From the NCBI GenBank assembly GCA_013397845.1, contig VZTG01005428.1, positions 264,576-328,575 on the forward strand: a stretch of DNA of 64,000 nucleotides, given 5' to 3'. This document shows positions 36,938 through 48,480 of the stretch, one piece after another; the stretch's first letter is position 1, and each line of letters opens with the position of its first letter. The DNA is from Melanocharis versteri. Its lineage: Eukaryota; Chordata; Aves; Passeriformes; Melanocharitidae. The notes beneath the pieces were generated by a model that did not search any database, was not told where the DNA came from, and was given only the letters and a program-made list of their open reading frames with translations. A program made the translations under genes and the position numbers.

Positions 36938-37318
36938 CATTCAGGTTAAAAGGGACCTCAGGAGTTCTTTACTCCAAACTCCAGCTAATAGCAAGGTCAG
37001 CTGGTCAGAGAAGTCAGGCTACTCAGAGAATTATCCATTTGGACCTTAAAAATGTCCATTAGTGGAGGCTGCATTTCCCTGAGCCACCTCTGTTGCTGCT
37101 GGACTGCCTCAAGGCAATAAAGATTTTCCTTGTGTCCAGGTGTAACCCTTCCTGTTTCCATTTATGCCTATTGCCCCTCATCCCCCCCACAGTGCTGTGG
37201 AGGGTTTGGCTCTGTGCTTTTTGGAACGTTCTCAGAGATGGTCCTTCCTCCAAACTCAACTCTTCAAGCTGAGCAAGCCCAGGGACCTCAGCCTGTCCTC
37301 ACAGGGTGAGTGCTGCAG
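36938..37318 (-). mobile_element. CR1 LINE fragment with 3' end
   Basis: Reverse-complement CR1 landmarks appear in order on the plus strand: 'gccattcaggttaaaaggga', 'cctcaggag', 'actccaaactcc', 'gccacctctgttgctgctgg', 'tgtaacccttcctgtttcca', 'cctattgcccctcat', 'caactcttcaagctgagcaa' and 'cctcagcctgtcctcacagg'. The element is on the minus strand with its 3' end at the left. It is the longest CR1 piece in the window. The open frames across it (80, 68 and 66 residues) are artefacts. Confidence 0.85.
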
Positions 37319-37611
37319 ACACCAGCCACACAGTGACCCCGCTCTGATCTTGTTCCAGTTGTGCCTCGCACCAGTTTTCAATAAGTGTAGTTGCCTTTGC
37401 ATTTAATGTAAAGTACAAGCTTGGATGTGTGTCTGTTTTGGGGGACAGTGTAAAGAGATAAAATTGAGGTTTCTGACACAAGGGGAACCTTGTGCCCAAA
37501 TTCATCCATTTTCACCGATAAGGCCATCAGGTTGTTCATGAATTATGCTTTCTTGGTAAATGCAACAATGCTAATTATTACAAGCAAAAAACCCGAAGCG
37601 TTGTTCTGTTC

Positions 37612-37788
37612 TCTGTGGAGGAAAGGGAAGTGGTCACAGCACCAAGCCTGACAGCGTCCAATGAATGTTTGGACAATTCTCTCAGGCACATGGTGTGATT
37701 CTTGGGGCTGGTCCTGTGCAGGGCCAGGACTTGAACACAATGATTTTTTCGGGTTCCTTCCAACTCACAATATTTTATGATTTCGTGA
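37612..37788 (+). mobile_element. CR1 LINE 3' end fragment
   Basis: Sense-strand CR1 landmarks: 'gggaagtggtcacagcacca', 'agcctgaca', 'tgtttggacaattctctca', 'ggcacatggtgtgattctt', 'gtcctgtgcagggccagga' and 'gttccttccaactcac', with the tail 'tattttatgatttcgtgat'. The 3' end is at about 37788. The subfamily differs from the neighbouring minus-strand copy, which lies 293 bases upstream in the opposite orientation. Confidence 0.9.
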
Positions 37789-39771
37789 TTGCTGCATCTC
37801 CAGTGCCGCTTTCAAATGCATTAAATTCCAAGTGCCACAATTCTTTCTCCATGGATTTAAAGCTGAACAGTGGTTAGTTTTCTTTGGGAGGCTGACCTCT
37901 AGTGTCTCAGTAAGACAAGCTCAAGAGAAGAGGAACAGCAGAGGAATGAGTCCTCCATGGAGTGAAGCCCAAAATATGTCTGCATTGAATGGCATTTTAT
38001 GAGCCTACCAGATACTTTATTTAATAATAAAAGAGCAAGCGTTGCTATGGTATCTTGAGGTGTATTTATACTGCTATGGCCACATAAGGATTCAATGATA
38101 TTTTTTAATCTTTATTTTAATTACTGAGTTCAATTTTTGAAATTGCGGGGACCTCTTTCATTTTTTGATTATGCAGTGTTCTGTGAGATTGAAATATTAA
38201 TTGAAACAAGAGCTGTCTTGCTCTTTCTTGAGAAGAAATCAAATAGTCTCTGAAGCCCCAGCTATACACAAGATTTGATTAAAAGTCTCGTGGAGGTCAC
38301 CAAAACAGCCAGTGCTGAAACGCAGTTATTTTTTATACATGAAAAGTATGAGCTCAGTCTTAGAAGGCAGACAGAGATATCTATTATGCATGGTGGGTTT
38401 CTCTGTCTGCCTGTGTAGAAATCCAAAACACTGGCAGGTTTTTATTGCTTCAGGTCAGACCCCACAATGCACCACAGTTCAGCTCCGAGGACTCTTGGCC
38501 ACTTTTGAATTCCCGTTGATTTGGCATCATTCTCCATTACTCTCAGCTGATGTCTGGGGTAGTGGAAAAGGTGTTTGATTGTTTTGCTGATGCAAAGGTG
38601 TCCATAAAGCAGGTGTTTATAGAGCAGAATGAGAAGTGCTTCAATTCTTCCTATGGTATTCCAGGGAAAGCAGTTTGTTCTCTCATCTGAAGACTTTCGT
38701 GTATATTATGGATATTTTTTTAATTTTATTTTTATGAAAATAAATAATTTCAGCTGTGGGTAGAGAGTATAACTTTTTGAAATAAGAATGAGATCTTCTC
38801 CGTAACTTGTTTAAAAAGCAGCAAAAATCACTGGCTCACATAATGTCCACAGGCAAACAAGATACCTTATGTTACTATAAACCAGCCATTGCTGCTGTTG
38901 GGAAGTTCTTGCAGAAGGCTTCTTTTCCTTGCAGAGCGTTATTCCCATCCCACCAGCTCAAACAGCTTGAATTTTTCATCTTCTGGCAGTGGTGCTGGAC
39001 ATTTATTTATTTTAAAGGAAAGCTGCTGAGAAAATCAATCTTGCCTGAAGGGCTGTATGCTGAGACCATGCCTCAAAATATCTGCCTTATTTTTACTGCA
39101 CAGAACTTCAGTGGCTGGTGTTTTCAGGGATGTTACTTCGACTTGTTTGTTCTGTTTTCTTTTGGCATCAAAGTGAGAGAGAGTTTAAGAAACAAATGAA
39201 CATGCATTTTTCACAGAGAATGTAAAATGTAAGTAAGACTAGACAACTGAGGAGTTCTAGAAATGTGGATGTAAACCTGTTTATTTCCTTGGGACACCTC
39301 ATCCCATGGAAATATGCCTGAGACTTTGCAGCATGATTGAAAAATATGTGTGTTAATGTCATATATGGGGTTTTGCGGTGCACTCCTCACTCAGGCACAA
39401 GATCTATGTTGTTTTGGCATGTCTGATTTCTTTAGAAATCATTACATTTGGGATGATTTTTTTTTTGAGCTGTAGTACATACTTCTGTAAAAGAGGATAT
39501 TTTACCCTTCTAAATTCACTCCATGTCTGTGCTGTTAAAACTGACTATGGCAACCCTCAATTTCTGGTTTGTAAATCTGAGCCTACCTTCTTTCATTTAA
39601 GCAGGGTTTAACTTTTTTGGCTTCATGGTTCTATGGTTATGTAGAGATCAGATCTACTGTTCAACATAGTGTTTTTATCTGTGAGGCTGAATAAAGCCTC
39701 ATCAGCCACATTTCTCATGTGCAAATAAAACTTTGTCACTGTTAATTATTTCAACTGAACCAAAAAGTTTG
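37789..39771. other. Non-coding DNA, no feature recognised
   Basis: AT-rich sequence. The 130-residue plus-strand frame at 38807-39199 shows no domain and is of mixed composition. No repeat family recognised. Confidence 0.5.
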
Positions 39772-39799
39772 GGGCCTATATAATAAACTATATAGGCCC
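39772..39799. repeat. Perfect inverted repeat, 11-bp arms
   Basis: GGGCCTATATA (39772-39782) is followed after a 6-base spacer, ATAAAC, by its exact reverse complement TATATAGGCCC (39789-39799). The arms mix GC-rich ends with TATA-rich centres. It could form a hairpin or cruciform, or be a dimeric protein site. Confidence 0.9.
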
Positions 39800-39973
39800 A
39801 CAAAAGCAGAAAGATTTCTATATTTTTTTTGTTAGTGAAGCCCTTTACTTCACCAAAGTCTACCGAATGTGTTGCCCCATTTTGCTTTTGAGAAGAAAAA
39901 GTTGTGCTGCATTAGGAAAAATCCCATAAGTATTGTACGAAATGTTACCTAACAAAAAAATGAAAAGTCTAGG

Positions 39974-40033
39974 GTTGGTTTTTTTTTTGTTTTATTTTTT
40001 TTTTTAATTTTTTGTTTGTTTGTTTGTTTTTTT
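39974..40033. repeat. T/G-rich low-complexity tract
   Basis: Poly-T and (TTTG)n pieces dominate the plus strand. Comparable tracts lie at 8978, 33070 and 55913. Confidence 0.85.
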
Positions 40034-43000
40034 GAATGATTGGAATGTTTTTTTTCTTCTGCCATACCCTGGATCAGACCCAGGGCAGCTTCTGTTTGTA
40101 CAGAGGTGGTGCCTTGTTAGCCTGCACTGTTTTTGAAACAAATCTAAATCCAACCTATTTCTTTTGGTTTTAGCTTGTAGGCAATACCTTTTCTTTCCTT
40201 GCTGTCTCTGAGTTCTCTCTGGAAAAAAATTTGGTTACGGTAATGTGCTCATGCTCTTCTTTTCTTTGTCAAGGTATTGGTTTCATCAGCTGAATTTTTA
40301 TGTTCCAGGCTGTGTGTGAACAGTTGTTGAATGCCTAGTAAGACTTCAATTTGCCAAGCAAATCTTCTTCTAGTACTTAAAATTCAACTTCACATGAAAT
40401 CTTTGCCAGTGGAAGATCTATGCTCAGTAGAGCTTGTGATAGTTGGCAAAGAATATTTTAAACTCTAGGCTGTAGCCAGAGTTATAACTGCAGAGGAATT
40501 AAAGCACAGGTTTCATCATCTTGCTATTTCAGGAGAGAGAAATTAGTCATAGAGTATTCATTTTTTTAAAAAATATAGATCATACTGACAAGACAGGAGG
40601 GCTCTTCGTGCCAGCCTGCTTAACACTGAAAATTATATAGGCCATGGCTTGAATATGGAGGGGAATATATTAATATTAATATTGTTGACTGGCTGAGATC
40701 TTCTGGTACCTCACAGTGCAAAGTCTTTGCTAAGTTTAAGTCCATAGCAGTGGTTTGATATAATTTCCCTAGCCTGGTTATCATATAAGATATCAGGACA
40801 TATATCTGTGTCATACAGCTTAAAATCTACAAATGTATATCTCACTGTATGCCAATATTTTTCTTCTCTTGGTAATAAAAAACCCTCACATCATGAGGGG
40901 AGATTGCACAAAGTGTTTTGCAAAGAGCAAAAGAGTTGAATCAACTCCCAACCAGGTGATAGCTCCATTTATAAGGTAGAAAGTATTTCCTGGTGCTCCT
41001 TAGCACTGATGAGATTGCTGGTGCTGCTCTTCATTTAGTTGTGAGCCACGTGTCCAATTAGCATCTGGAGCTCTCTGTCAGGTTAAACACGAAACTGCAG
41101 TTTGAAACACTGCTGTTCCTGAGTGGGAGCTGGCAGAGATTTTTTTCCACCTTTGCAGACTTTCCTTTCAGGCACAGGTCTTCCGTTCTTGAATTTGCCC
41201 TTCTTGAGTCCTTATTCCTCATTTTAGAAAAATATACCTTAGGCACAAAGTTTTCTTGCCCTGCTCCAATGGGATTTGAGTTCTTGAAATAAGAATGTGC
41301 TAAAATTCAGGATTTGAAGGTGTGCAAATGGTTCTTTTAATTGCTGTGCAATTGCATGGGGAGTAAACACATCAGGGCCTGCAATTAAAGACTCAGTAAG
41401 CAGTTGAAAATGTTTTTCTAATTTTTCAGGTGCATTCCCAAATGCACAGGTATGCCTGTTACAGCACATTCTTATGATTCTGAAGTGTACAGGGGAAACT
41501 GACTTTGGCATGCACGGTTAGGCTGAATATTTTAGTTCTGGAGACAACAGCAAACATGCATATTTTATGTTGAGTACAAATTAGCCATGCAGGATATCAA
41601 ATGAGTGCCTGAGGGAGGGTGCAGAGTGCTGAAATTAGAGTCTGAATGAAATCTATTTAGTATTAAACCAGTCAAATCCTCAGCTGGCTTCTCCACTGGT
41701 GTCAATCAGTCTAGCTCCATTAACTCCAGTGGAGCTGTGCCTCTGTGTCTACTGGGGAAGAGGGTTCCTGCTCTGAATATTTTCAGTAAACACAGCAGAA
41801 TTCTGTTAAGAAAGGAAAAATGCCTTTCTGCAATTTTTGGGCTGTAAATTTACTCTCACAATTTATGAATGAGCTTTGTGCCTGGTGTTTAATCAGTCCT
41901 GCTGGGGCACTGCCTGGTGTCGTGGGGAGCTGCTCAAGGTCTGATGGAAGAGGGAGGATCTGAATGGGGGCCAAGCAGGATTTGGTTGGATGCTGAGCCT
42001 CTATCCTGCCAGTTGGCATGGGAAGTGCATGTCCTTACCGTGGGGGAGACCTGCACTTGCACTTAGAGCATCCTATGAGCTGTCCCATCCTTTAATGGCC
42101 ACAAATTGTGACTTTACACTCAGGCTAGCTTTTTCAAAATTAGCCAAATGACTTAGAAGCTTAGAAGACATGTTCCTTGTTGGCAGGACTCAGGTTCCTA
42201 AATATGCAAGATTTTTAATCACAGTTTCTTGAAGCCTTGAGTAATGAAGATACTTTGCAAAATTTCTTCCTCTAATATGAAAGTGACAGGTGCTTGCAAA
42301 ATATCGCAGTTGCAATAACTGAACTGAATAAAACAAAGTCAACCTGAGCATTATTTCTGTCTGCAAGTTTTAATTACCATACAGAAGAAGGAGGAGTAAA
42401 GACACAGAAATTAATTTGTCCTGTTTGGGTTTGATGATCTCTCAAAATAGAGAGCATCAAGCTTCCTGGAAGGAGGCAGAAGGTGTCCTCACAGCAATAT
42501 AAGACAACTCCTCCTTCATTAGAATACAAGGGATTTTGGATGTTTGTTCTCTACTGACTTAGGTCAGCATTGGGAAAGAAATGAACTGTTAGATTTGACA
42601 ACTAGCTCCTACAGGCTTTATTTTTGGATGGTGGCTCGAAATCAAGAGAGAGATCTTTGTACTGCAGCACACAAACTTTCACCCAGCTCTGGTTATCGCT
42701 CGTGCCGTGCACTGCACGTTCCCTCACCCCAAGAAATAGCAAACAGCAGCAACTCCTGAAACTTTTACCTCACATTTTTGGAGTTGTAGATACTCCCATT
42801 TCATTAGAGGCAGGTAATGAATAAATTGTAGCTGCACTGTCTCTTTTCCACTCTGAGGTTATGGCTATTTTGAAGTGCCAACCAAAAAACCCCATGAATA
42901 CAACAGCAACATCTTCCACAGAGGTGCATTACAGGCGTGTACTCTTGCAATTAATGACATTAATTATTGAGATAAGAGAATCCTGATGGTGCCAGTGAAA

Positions 43001-43070
43001 TCAACTGAGGATTTTTGTTCTTAATAGTCTGACCTGCAGGCTTTGCTCTCTGTCGGGGCACCTGCAAGGC
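40034..43070. other. Non-coding DNA, no feature recognised
   Basis: About 3 kb with no recognisable gene or mobile element. A small palindrome (CCCTGG, 7-base spacer, CCAGGG) lies at 40067-40085. Open frames are at most 90 residues. Confidence 0.5.
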
Positions 43071-43173
43071 CCATTGGCAGATGGGGAAGCAGTGTGTAGT
43101 ATTTAAAATATTACAAGAATATCCATTGGCAAATAGGGAAATAATGTGGTATTTGAAGTATTAGAATAATAAT
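43071..43173. repeat. 52-bp tandem duplication, two diverged copies
   Basis: Copy 1 (43071-43122) and copy 2 (43123-43173) both begin 'ccattggca' and share 'gggaa', 'gtatttraartatta' and 'agaata' blocks in order. The copies differ at several positions, so the duplication is not recent. There are two copies only. Confidence 0.85.
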
Positions 43174-46100
43174 GAATTGAAATTAACCTTTTTAGCTTTG
43201 TATTTGCAGATAATTAATAGTGCACACATCACCAGTTGCCACTTCTCAGAAAAGGGGCCTGAACCTCCTGAGAAAGTCTAACTTGGTTTCTTGCAGCTTA
43301 CTTTCTACAATAAGATAGTGGAAACATTTGATATGCCATGAAATTTTTTATTCTAAGAGCTATTCTCTCCACTTGGCCAAAAGCCTCATTAATGCCCAGG
43401 AATTCTCTTATCTGATCACCTACATGCTCTTTAACTTATTCATGGGGAACTCTTAATATTTTGCATATACCCAGTGTGTTTGCATTGACATATGTTTAAA
43501 GCATAATTTATCCTAAATAGACATAATTCCTAGATATCATTTATCCAATTACATCATTGCAGGCACTTTCTGTGAATACTCAGCACTCAGGAGACCCCAA
43601 ACCTTGCCTGTCTCTTTCCAGCAGCCTCCTGGAGACCTTTAATCAGAGACTTGGATTTCCTATTGAAGGGAGGAAATATTTTGATAACATAATCTCCTGA
43701 ATCAATAAGCCCTACAGATTTATTGCTCTGATCCACATGCAATGTTATGGAAATATCTACTAACTAGGAAGTATAACTGTACAGAATCAAAATTCAACTC
43801 ATTTCAGAAAGTAAAAAGGAGTTAAATGCAGGATTCACTTCATCTTGACATTTACTGGATTATACTTCCAATAAGGAATTTTGGGTATTTAATATATATA
43901 TTTTTGGGTTTCTTTGCTTACTAGTATTGCCTTTAGGCTCTTAAATGAAATAGTCAACATCTTTAGGTCTGTTACAAATACAGGTCCTACAAATAAACCC
44001 GAAAATCCATATATCGAGATTTTTTTTTTCTCCTCTCGTCTCTGTTGATTCTAAAAGCTTTAAGGATTTGGCATATGTATTATTCTGTTAGACATAAGTC
44101 AGCCTAACAGTAACTGTCTCACAAATGCAGGATAATTGCTGATAACAATGTTTTAGAGGTTATTTAAAAAAAAAAAAAAAAAAAGAACAAAAGGATAGTA
44201 GAGAAGCTTCTTATTTTGAAAGGGTCACAATAATGACTAATAAATTTTACCAATAAGCTGGGAAATCTGTCCCACTAGAACTTTCTGCCTGCCTCAGTTT
44301 GGAGCTTGTGTATTACACTTGGGATTCTTCGAATATTTCCTGAGCTTAGGCAATGTGAGGATGGACTTTCAGAACAAACAGACCCCACCTCTGCAAGAGC
44401 TGGGGCAGTTGACATGTTTTTCACGAGGAGTTGGAGCTGCTGCTCTTTTATGAGTGTGAGATCTCACCAAAATTATCAATTAGGCAATTCTGGGCAATAC
44501 TGGTGCACCAGTTCATACGTTTTCTGAAAACAATCAAATTGCCTGTCTAATTTAATTTTACGTATAGCAAATCTTTTTATGAGATGGGTTTTATTTAGGA
44601 ACGCTTCTGGGCTGTATGCTGCTGTAGGGCTTTCAGGTTATGTCAAGAAGAACATTAATTTGAGTATTACAGCTAACACCTTACACCTTTATACCTGCTT
44701 CTTTCATTCCATGCCCCACCTCAGCTCTCTTCCAATGCTAGAACCAGAAAAGTCTATGGTAAAATCCCTAGACATAATATTTTATTAAATCTCTTACACA
44801 CAAAAAGTTTAAAAACCTGTGGATTTCATAATTGTCTTTGTTTTTCAAATCTCTGCTCATTAGCAGGTGGCAAAACTGATTTTTTTCCTGTCGTGAGACT
44901 AATAGTTTTAATCCATGTGGTGTCTTGACTGTCTTTTTCTCCTTGACAGAACCAAAGGCAACAAAATAGTAATACCTAATAGAAAAGGTTTAAGTTTAAG
45001 CCTTTATTCAGCATCCTCTACTTGTTAGAAGCAAGTTTTGATTTTCTTAAATATTCTGTGAGTAGCCGCTGATAAAGTAGGAAAGTAAAACACGACCTTA
45101 TATATGCAATAAACAGCACTTCAGCAACAAAACCCCAGGGCCCAGAAAGGTGTGTGGATCCTGGGAAGCAGCCTGGCTGAGGTGTGTGGGTTTGGAGGGA
45201 CCTTACAGAGCCTTGAGGAAGAAGAGTAAGCTGGAAAAGAAATAGCACAAAATCTGTAGTACAAAAACCTTGGTGATGTAAAAGCAAGATAGTGAAGGCA
45301 TCCTTCTGAGGAAAATTAAACCAATATTGCTGTTACGTTTGGGAATATAACCCAGTCAGGAAATATGAGTATTCCACAGCCGTTTTGTTCTCCACACTAA
45401 TTTTCCTTCAGCCATACTATTTTTGGTGTTGTTAGAGCTGTCCACAAAGGATGCTTCCAATTTTCACTTTAATGCGAATATTTTTATTTTGAATTGCTGG
45501 CCCTTATTTTTCCTCGCTTTGCTTGGGTGCATTTGCAGGTGAAATATCTCGCTGGGTTTGAGGTTTCTCCTGTATCACAGCTGGGAGTCAAGAGCTGCCT
45601 TCATTTTCCTGGGTAATCCACAACTGTTAGGCTTTGCTCCTTGGAGGGATATCATAGACTATGGAGAAACAGAAAGGCAACCACGGACATAAAGAAAGAA
45701 AAGGGGGAGAGAGGCAGCTGTAAATGCAATGTTGTTGAATGACACAAGAATATTCTGGGAACAGGGTAGTTTTAATGTATTAGCGAGGCTGATAAAGACT
45801 CAGAAGCTGGTCATTTTAAGATCTTCAAATTCAAAGCGCCTTAGGCAAGTTTATTTTAATTTGCTCTGGTGTATATCCATGCCTGTACACAGAGCAGTAA
45901 TAAAACCAGAGTTACTCTTGTTTCAGTGTGTCGTTTAATATGGTTCCTGGATGTCAGGGGAATTCAGAGTAAAATCTTTCTCTGGCTTCCAGAGCAAAGG
46001 CAGCTCTGTTCTGTGCCGTCAGCAAAAGCCCAGTTTAAATGACATCCGCCTTAAGGCCATTGTTCAGGGCTGGAAGTAAAACCAGAAAATGCCCTTTTTC

Positions 46101-47186
46101 TTCTTGTAGGTAATAATTAGTGCACTTGGTCTTTTCAGTTGGTTCCAGTTCGGGGGAGTGAAGGCTCTTTTGCACTTCCTTGGCTCTTGATGCTCTAACT
46201 TTGCCACTCTTGAAAAAATAAGCTTTCATTCCCTCTCTCTTGGAAATCCTGGCTAAATAATGCCTGTGGTTTTTTGTATCCAGCTTTCCGGACATCTGAA
46301 ACAGTTTTCCTAGAGGACTGGAAGATAGAGTGGCCTTTCAAATATCTATAACATATACTATCATATTTTAGAAATATTTTTTTTAAATTGATTGGAATCA
46401 TTATAGCTCCATGGGATTTCTGGTAGTGATATTGTACTGGAGAGACTAAGTTCATGCCATGGCTGCTGATTTTTTCTTGTGGTTTTTAGCTGGTGGTGGT
46501 TATAACTCTTCTTCTATTTTTCACTAAACACGTGCCTGTGTTTTTCTTGTATCCTAGAGAGTGGGTGCAGTGCAAAGCTGAACATTGTTTCTCTTCAGAG
46601 GTCTGGATGCATAAGCCCTCTGAATCCAGCACAAAACTTCCGTTGGCTTTGTGCTTTTCCCACACTTGTTCAGAGGTGATTTTCTTTCTCTCTCTTATTA
46701 TTATTATTTTTTTTTTTACTGGCACTTTCTGGGATTTTGTACTACAGTGTAATTCCATGGCAGTGTTGAGCTTCTGACAGCTCTAGAAAAAGTGTGGTGC
46801 TCTGAGTAGACCATTTAGACTTGCCAGGTATGAGCAAAATGCCTCCAGGATCCCCAGTGTTCTCTCAAGAGAAAAGGCATAAGGAAGTTTTTTGGGCTGG
46901 GAATTTAATTAAATAATAGAAAAAAAAGATATGATGCAATAACATAGCTTTTGAGTAATTTCCTACAGCAAATTGGTGCTCAAATAAATAAACGAGAAAA
47001 GTGAGATGTGAGTATTTGCCATGGGTGGAGCTTTAGCATGTACCAGGGCAGCAAAGAGGGAGTGGTTTCCTGAAAATAGTTGAAAAATGCAGTCTTCTTT
47101 ACACAAATTTTAAAAATAAAGATCAAAACAAAAGTGTGGAGGTGAGAAATTGGAGGAAAGACAGACCAGTCCTATCACTGAGTTGG
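43174..47186. other. Non-coding DNA, no feature recognised
   Basis: AT-rich sequence with an A19 run at 44166-44184 and a (TTA)n/poly-T tract near 46698-46720. No gene or mobile element recognised. The longest frames (about 94 residues) cross these simple tracts or lack motifs. Confidence 0.5.
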
Positions 47187-47303
47187 TGTCCTGGTTTGGG
47201 GTGGGGGTATGTGAAGCTGCTGAGCTGTCAGAAGTCTGTCCCGAACCGGTAACTTTTTTGTTCCCCCTGAACTGATAGTATGTAACATATGAGACATATA
47301 ATG
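47187..47303 (+). mobile_element. LTR-like start (TGTCCTGGTTTGGGG)
   Basis: TGTCCTGGTTTGGGGTGGGG followed by 'gtgaagctgctgagctgtca' and 'cccctgaactgatagtatgt' resembles the 5' edge of a songbird-type endogenous retroviral LTR. It is recognised by general similarity only, and there is no second copy in the window. The right border is where the A/C-rich tract begins. Confidence 0.4.
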
Positions 47304-47379
47304 CAAAAAACCAAAAAAACAAAAACAAAACAAAACAAAACCCCAACCAAACAAAAAAACCCAAGCAAACCCCAAAACC
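47304..47379. repeat. A/C-rich low-complexity tract
   Basis: (CAAAA)n, (CAAAC)n and poly-A pieces. The three overlapping minus-strand frames of 80-102 residues (Phe- and Leu-rich) arise from this tract and are not genes. Confidence 0.85.
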
Positions 47380-48274
47380 TCCAGAAAGCTTTTGAGAAAA
47401 CACAGTGAAAAAAGGCATTCAGCATTTTCAAGCCCGTTCTCCTTATCAAACAACAACAATGCACATGCAACAGTTGAATGAATGTTAATTAATGAAAATT
47501 ATTTGTCATGTCCTTCTGTAGTCACACACAGGGGTAGTAACAGCTTGATTGTCAGAGCTGGTGCACACCCAGAGCACCTCTTCTCCATGCTCCTGTGCTC
47601 ATGAGGGCATAGAAATAACACCACAAACCAAGATGTTATATTCTGATCCTATGTATGGAACACATTTTGAGTAATGCATTTTTTTGGAGAGGCTCCCACT
47701 GTTTTTTCCTCTGTAAAAACTGGGTGCATGTGCAGTGTCCCTTCTGGCAGATTGCATGCCAGCCATAAACACAGTCAAGGAAGGACCTGTTGCAGATCAC
47801 TGATTAAAAGGGTGACTTTTCATGTTGTTAAATGTACGATCAGATTAAAGGTCTTAGTTCAGAAAACAGCGTGGGGTTTTTTCCTTTAATTAGGCAAGTC
47901 ATCTTAATATAAACTGGGCACAGTAGCCTTATAAATGATTTAAGATTGTCAAAATTTGGAGTAATTTTGGAATATATTGAGTTTAACTTCTTTTAAAGAC
48001 CAAAGTTTTATTGTGGTGTAGATTCAGTAAGCCTAAAACTGTATTCCGAGTTAACAACCCAGAGACTGCTGCATATCTGGCATGCAAAGGCTCATAAACT
48101 CTTCAGCAAATTTAGTAGGGACCCTATCCTCCAGCTTTTTTAATGATAAAATATTTTAAATAAACTCCATGAAAATATTTGCAGGGTTTCTCCTGCTAAT
48201 CCTTATGGCTGCTGTCACACTGCAGCTGTTAAAATAATGGTATTTTAATGGTAATATATATGTATGCACGTGGG
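47380..48274. other. Non-coding DNA, no feature recognised
   Basis: AT-rich sequence between the A/C-rich tract and the next CR1 piece. Nothing recognisable. Confidence 0.5.
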
Positions 48275-48480
48275 AATCAGAGGTCGGAAAGGAACCTCAG
48301 GAAGTTTCTAATCCAACCTCCATCTGAAAGAAATAAGATGGGAATAAGTTGCTTAGGGTTTTATGCAGCTGAGTCTTGAAAGCATCCAAGAATGGAGAGT
48401 GCACAACAGCTCTGGGCAACCTCTGTCACTTCTGGATTTCTTCTCAGAGTGGAAAAGCTTAAGTGCAGTTTCTGTTTTGT
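48275..48480 (-). mobile_element. CR1 LINE 3' end fragment, diverged
   Basis: The plus strand shows 'aatcagaggtcggaaagga', 'acctcagga', 'ctaatccaacctcc', 'cagctctgggcaacctctg' and 'ggatttcttctcagagt', the reverse complement of a CR1 3' region. The 3' end is at the left. The copy is well diverged, so the right border is approximate. Confidence 0.75.
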
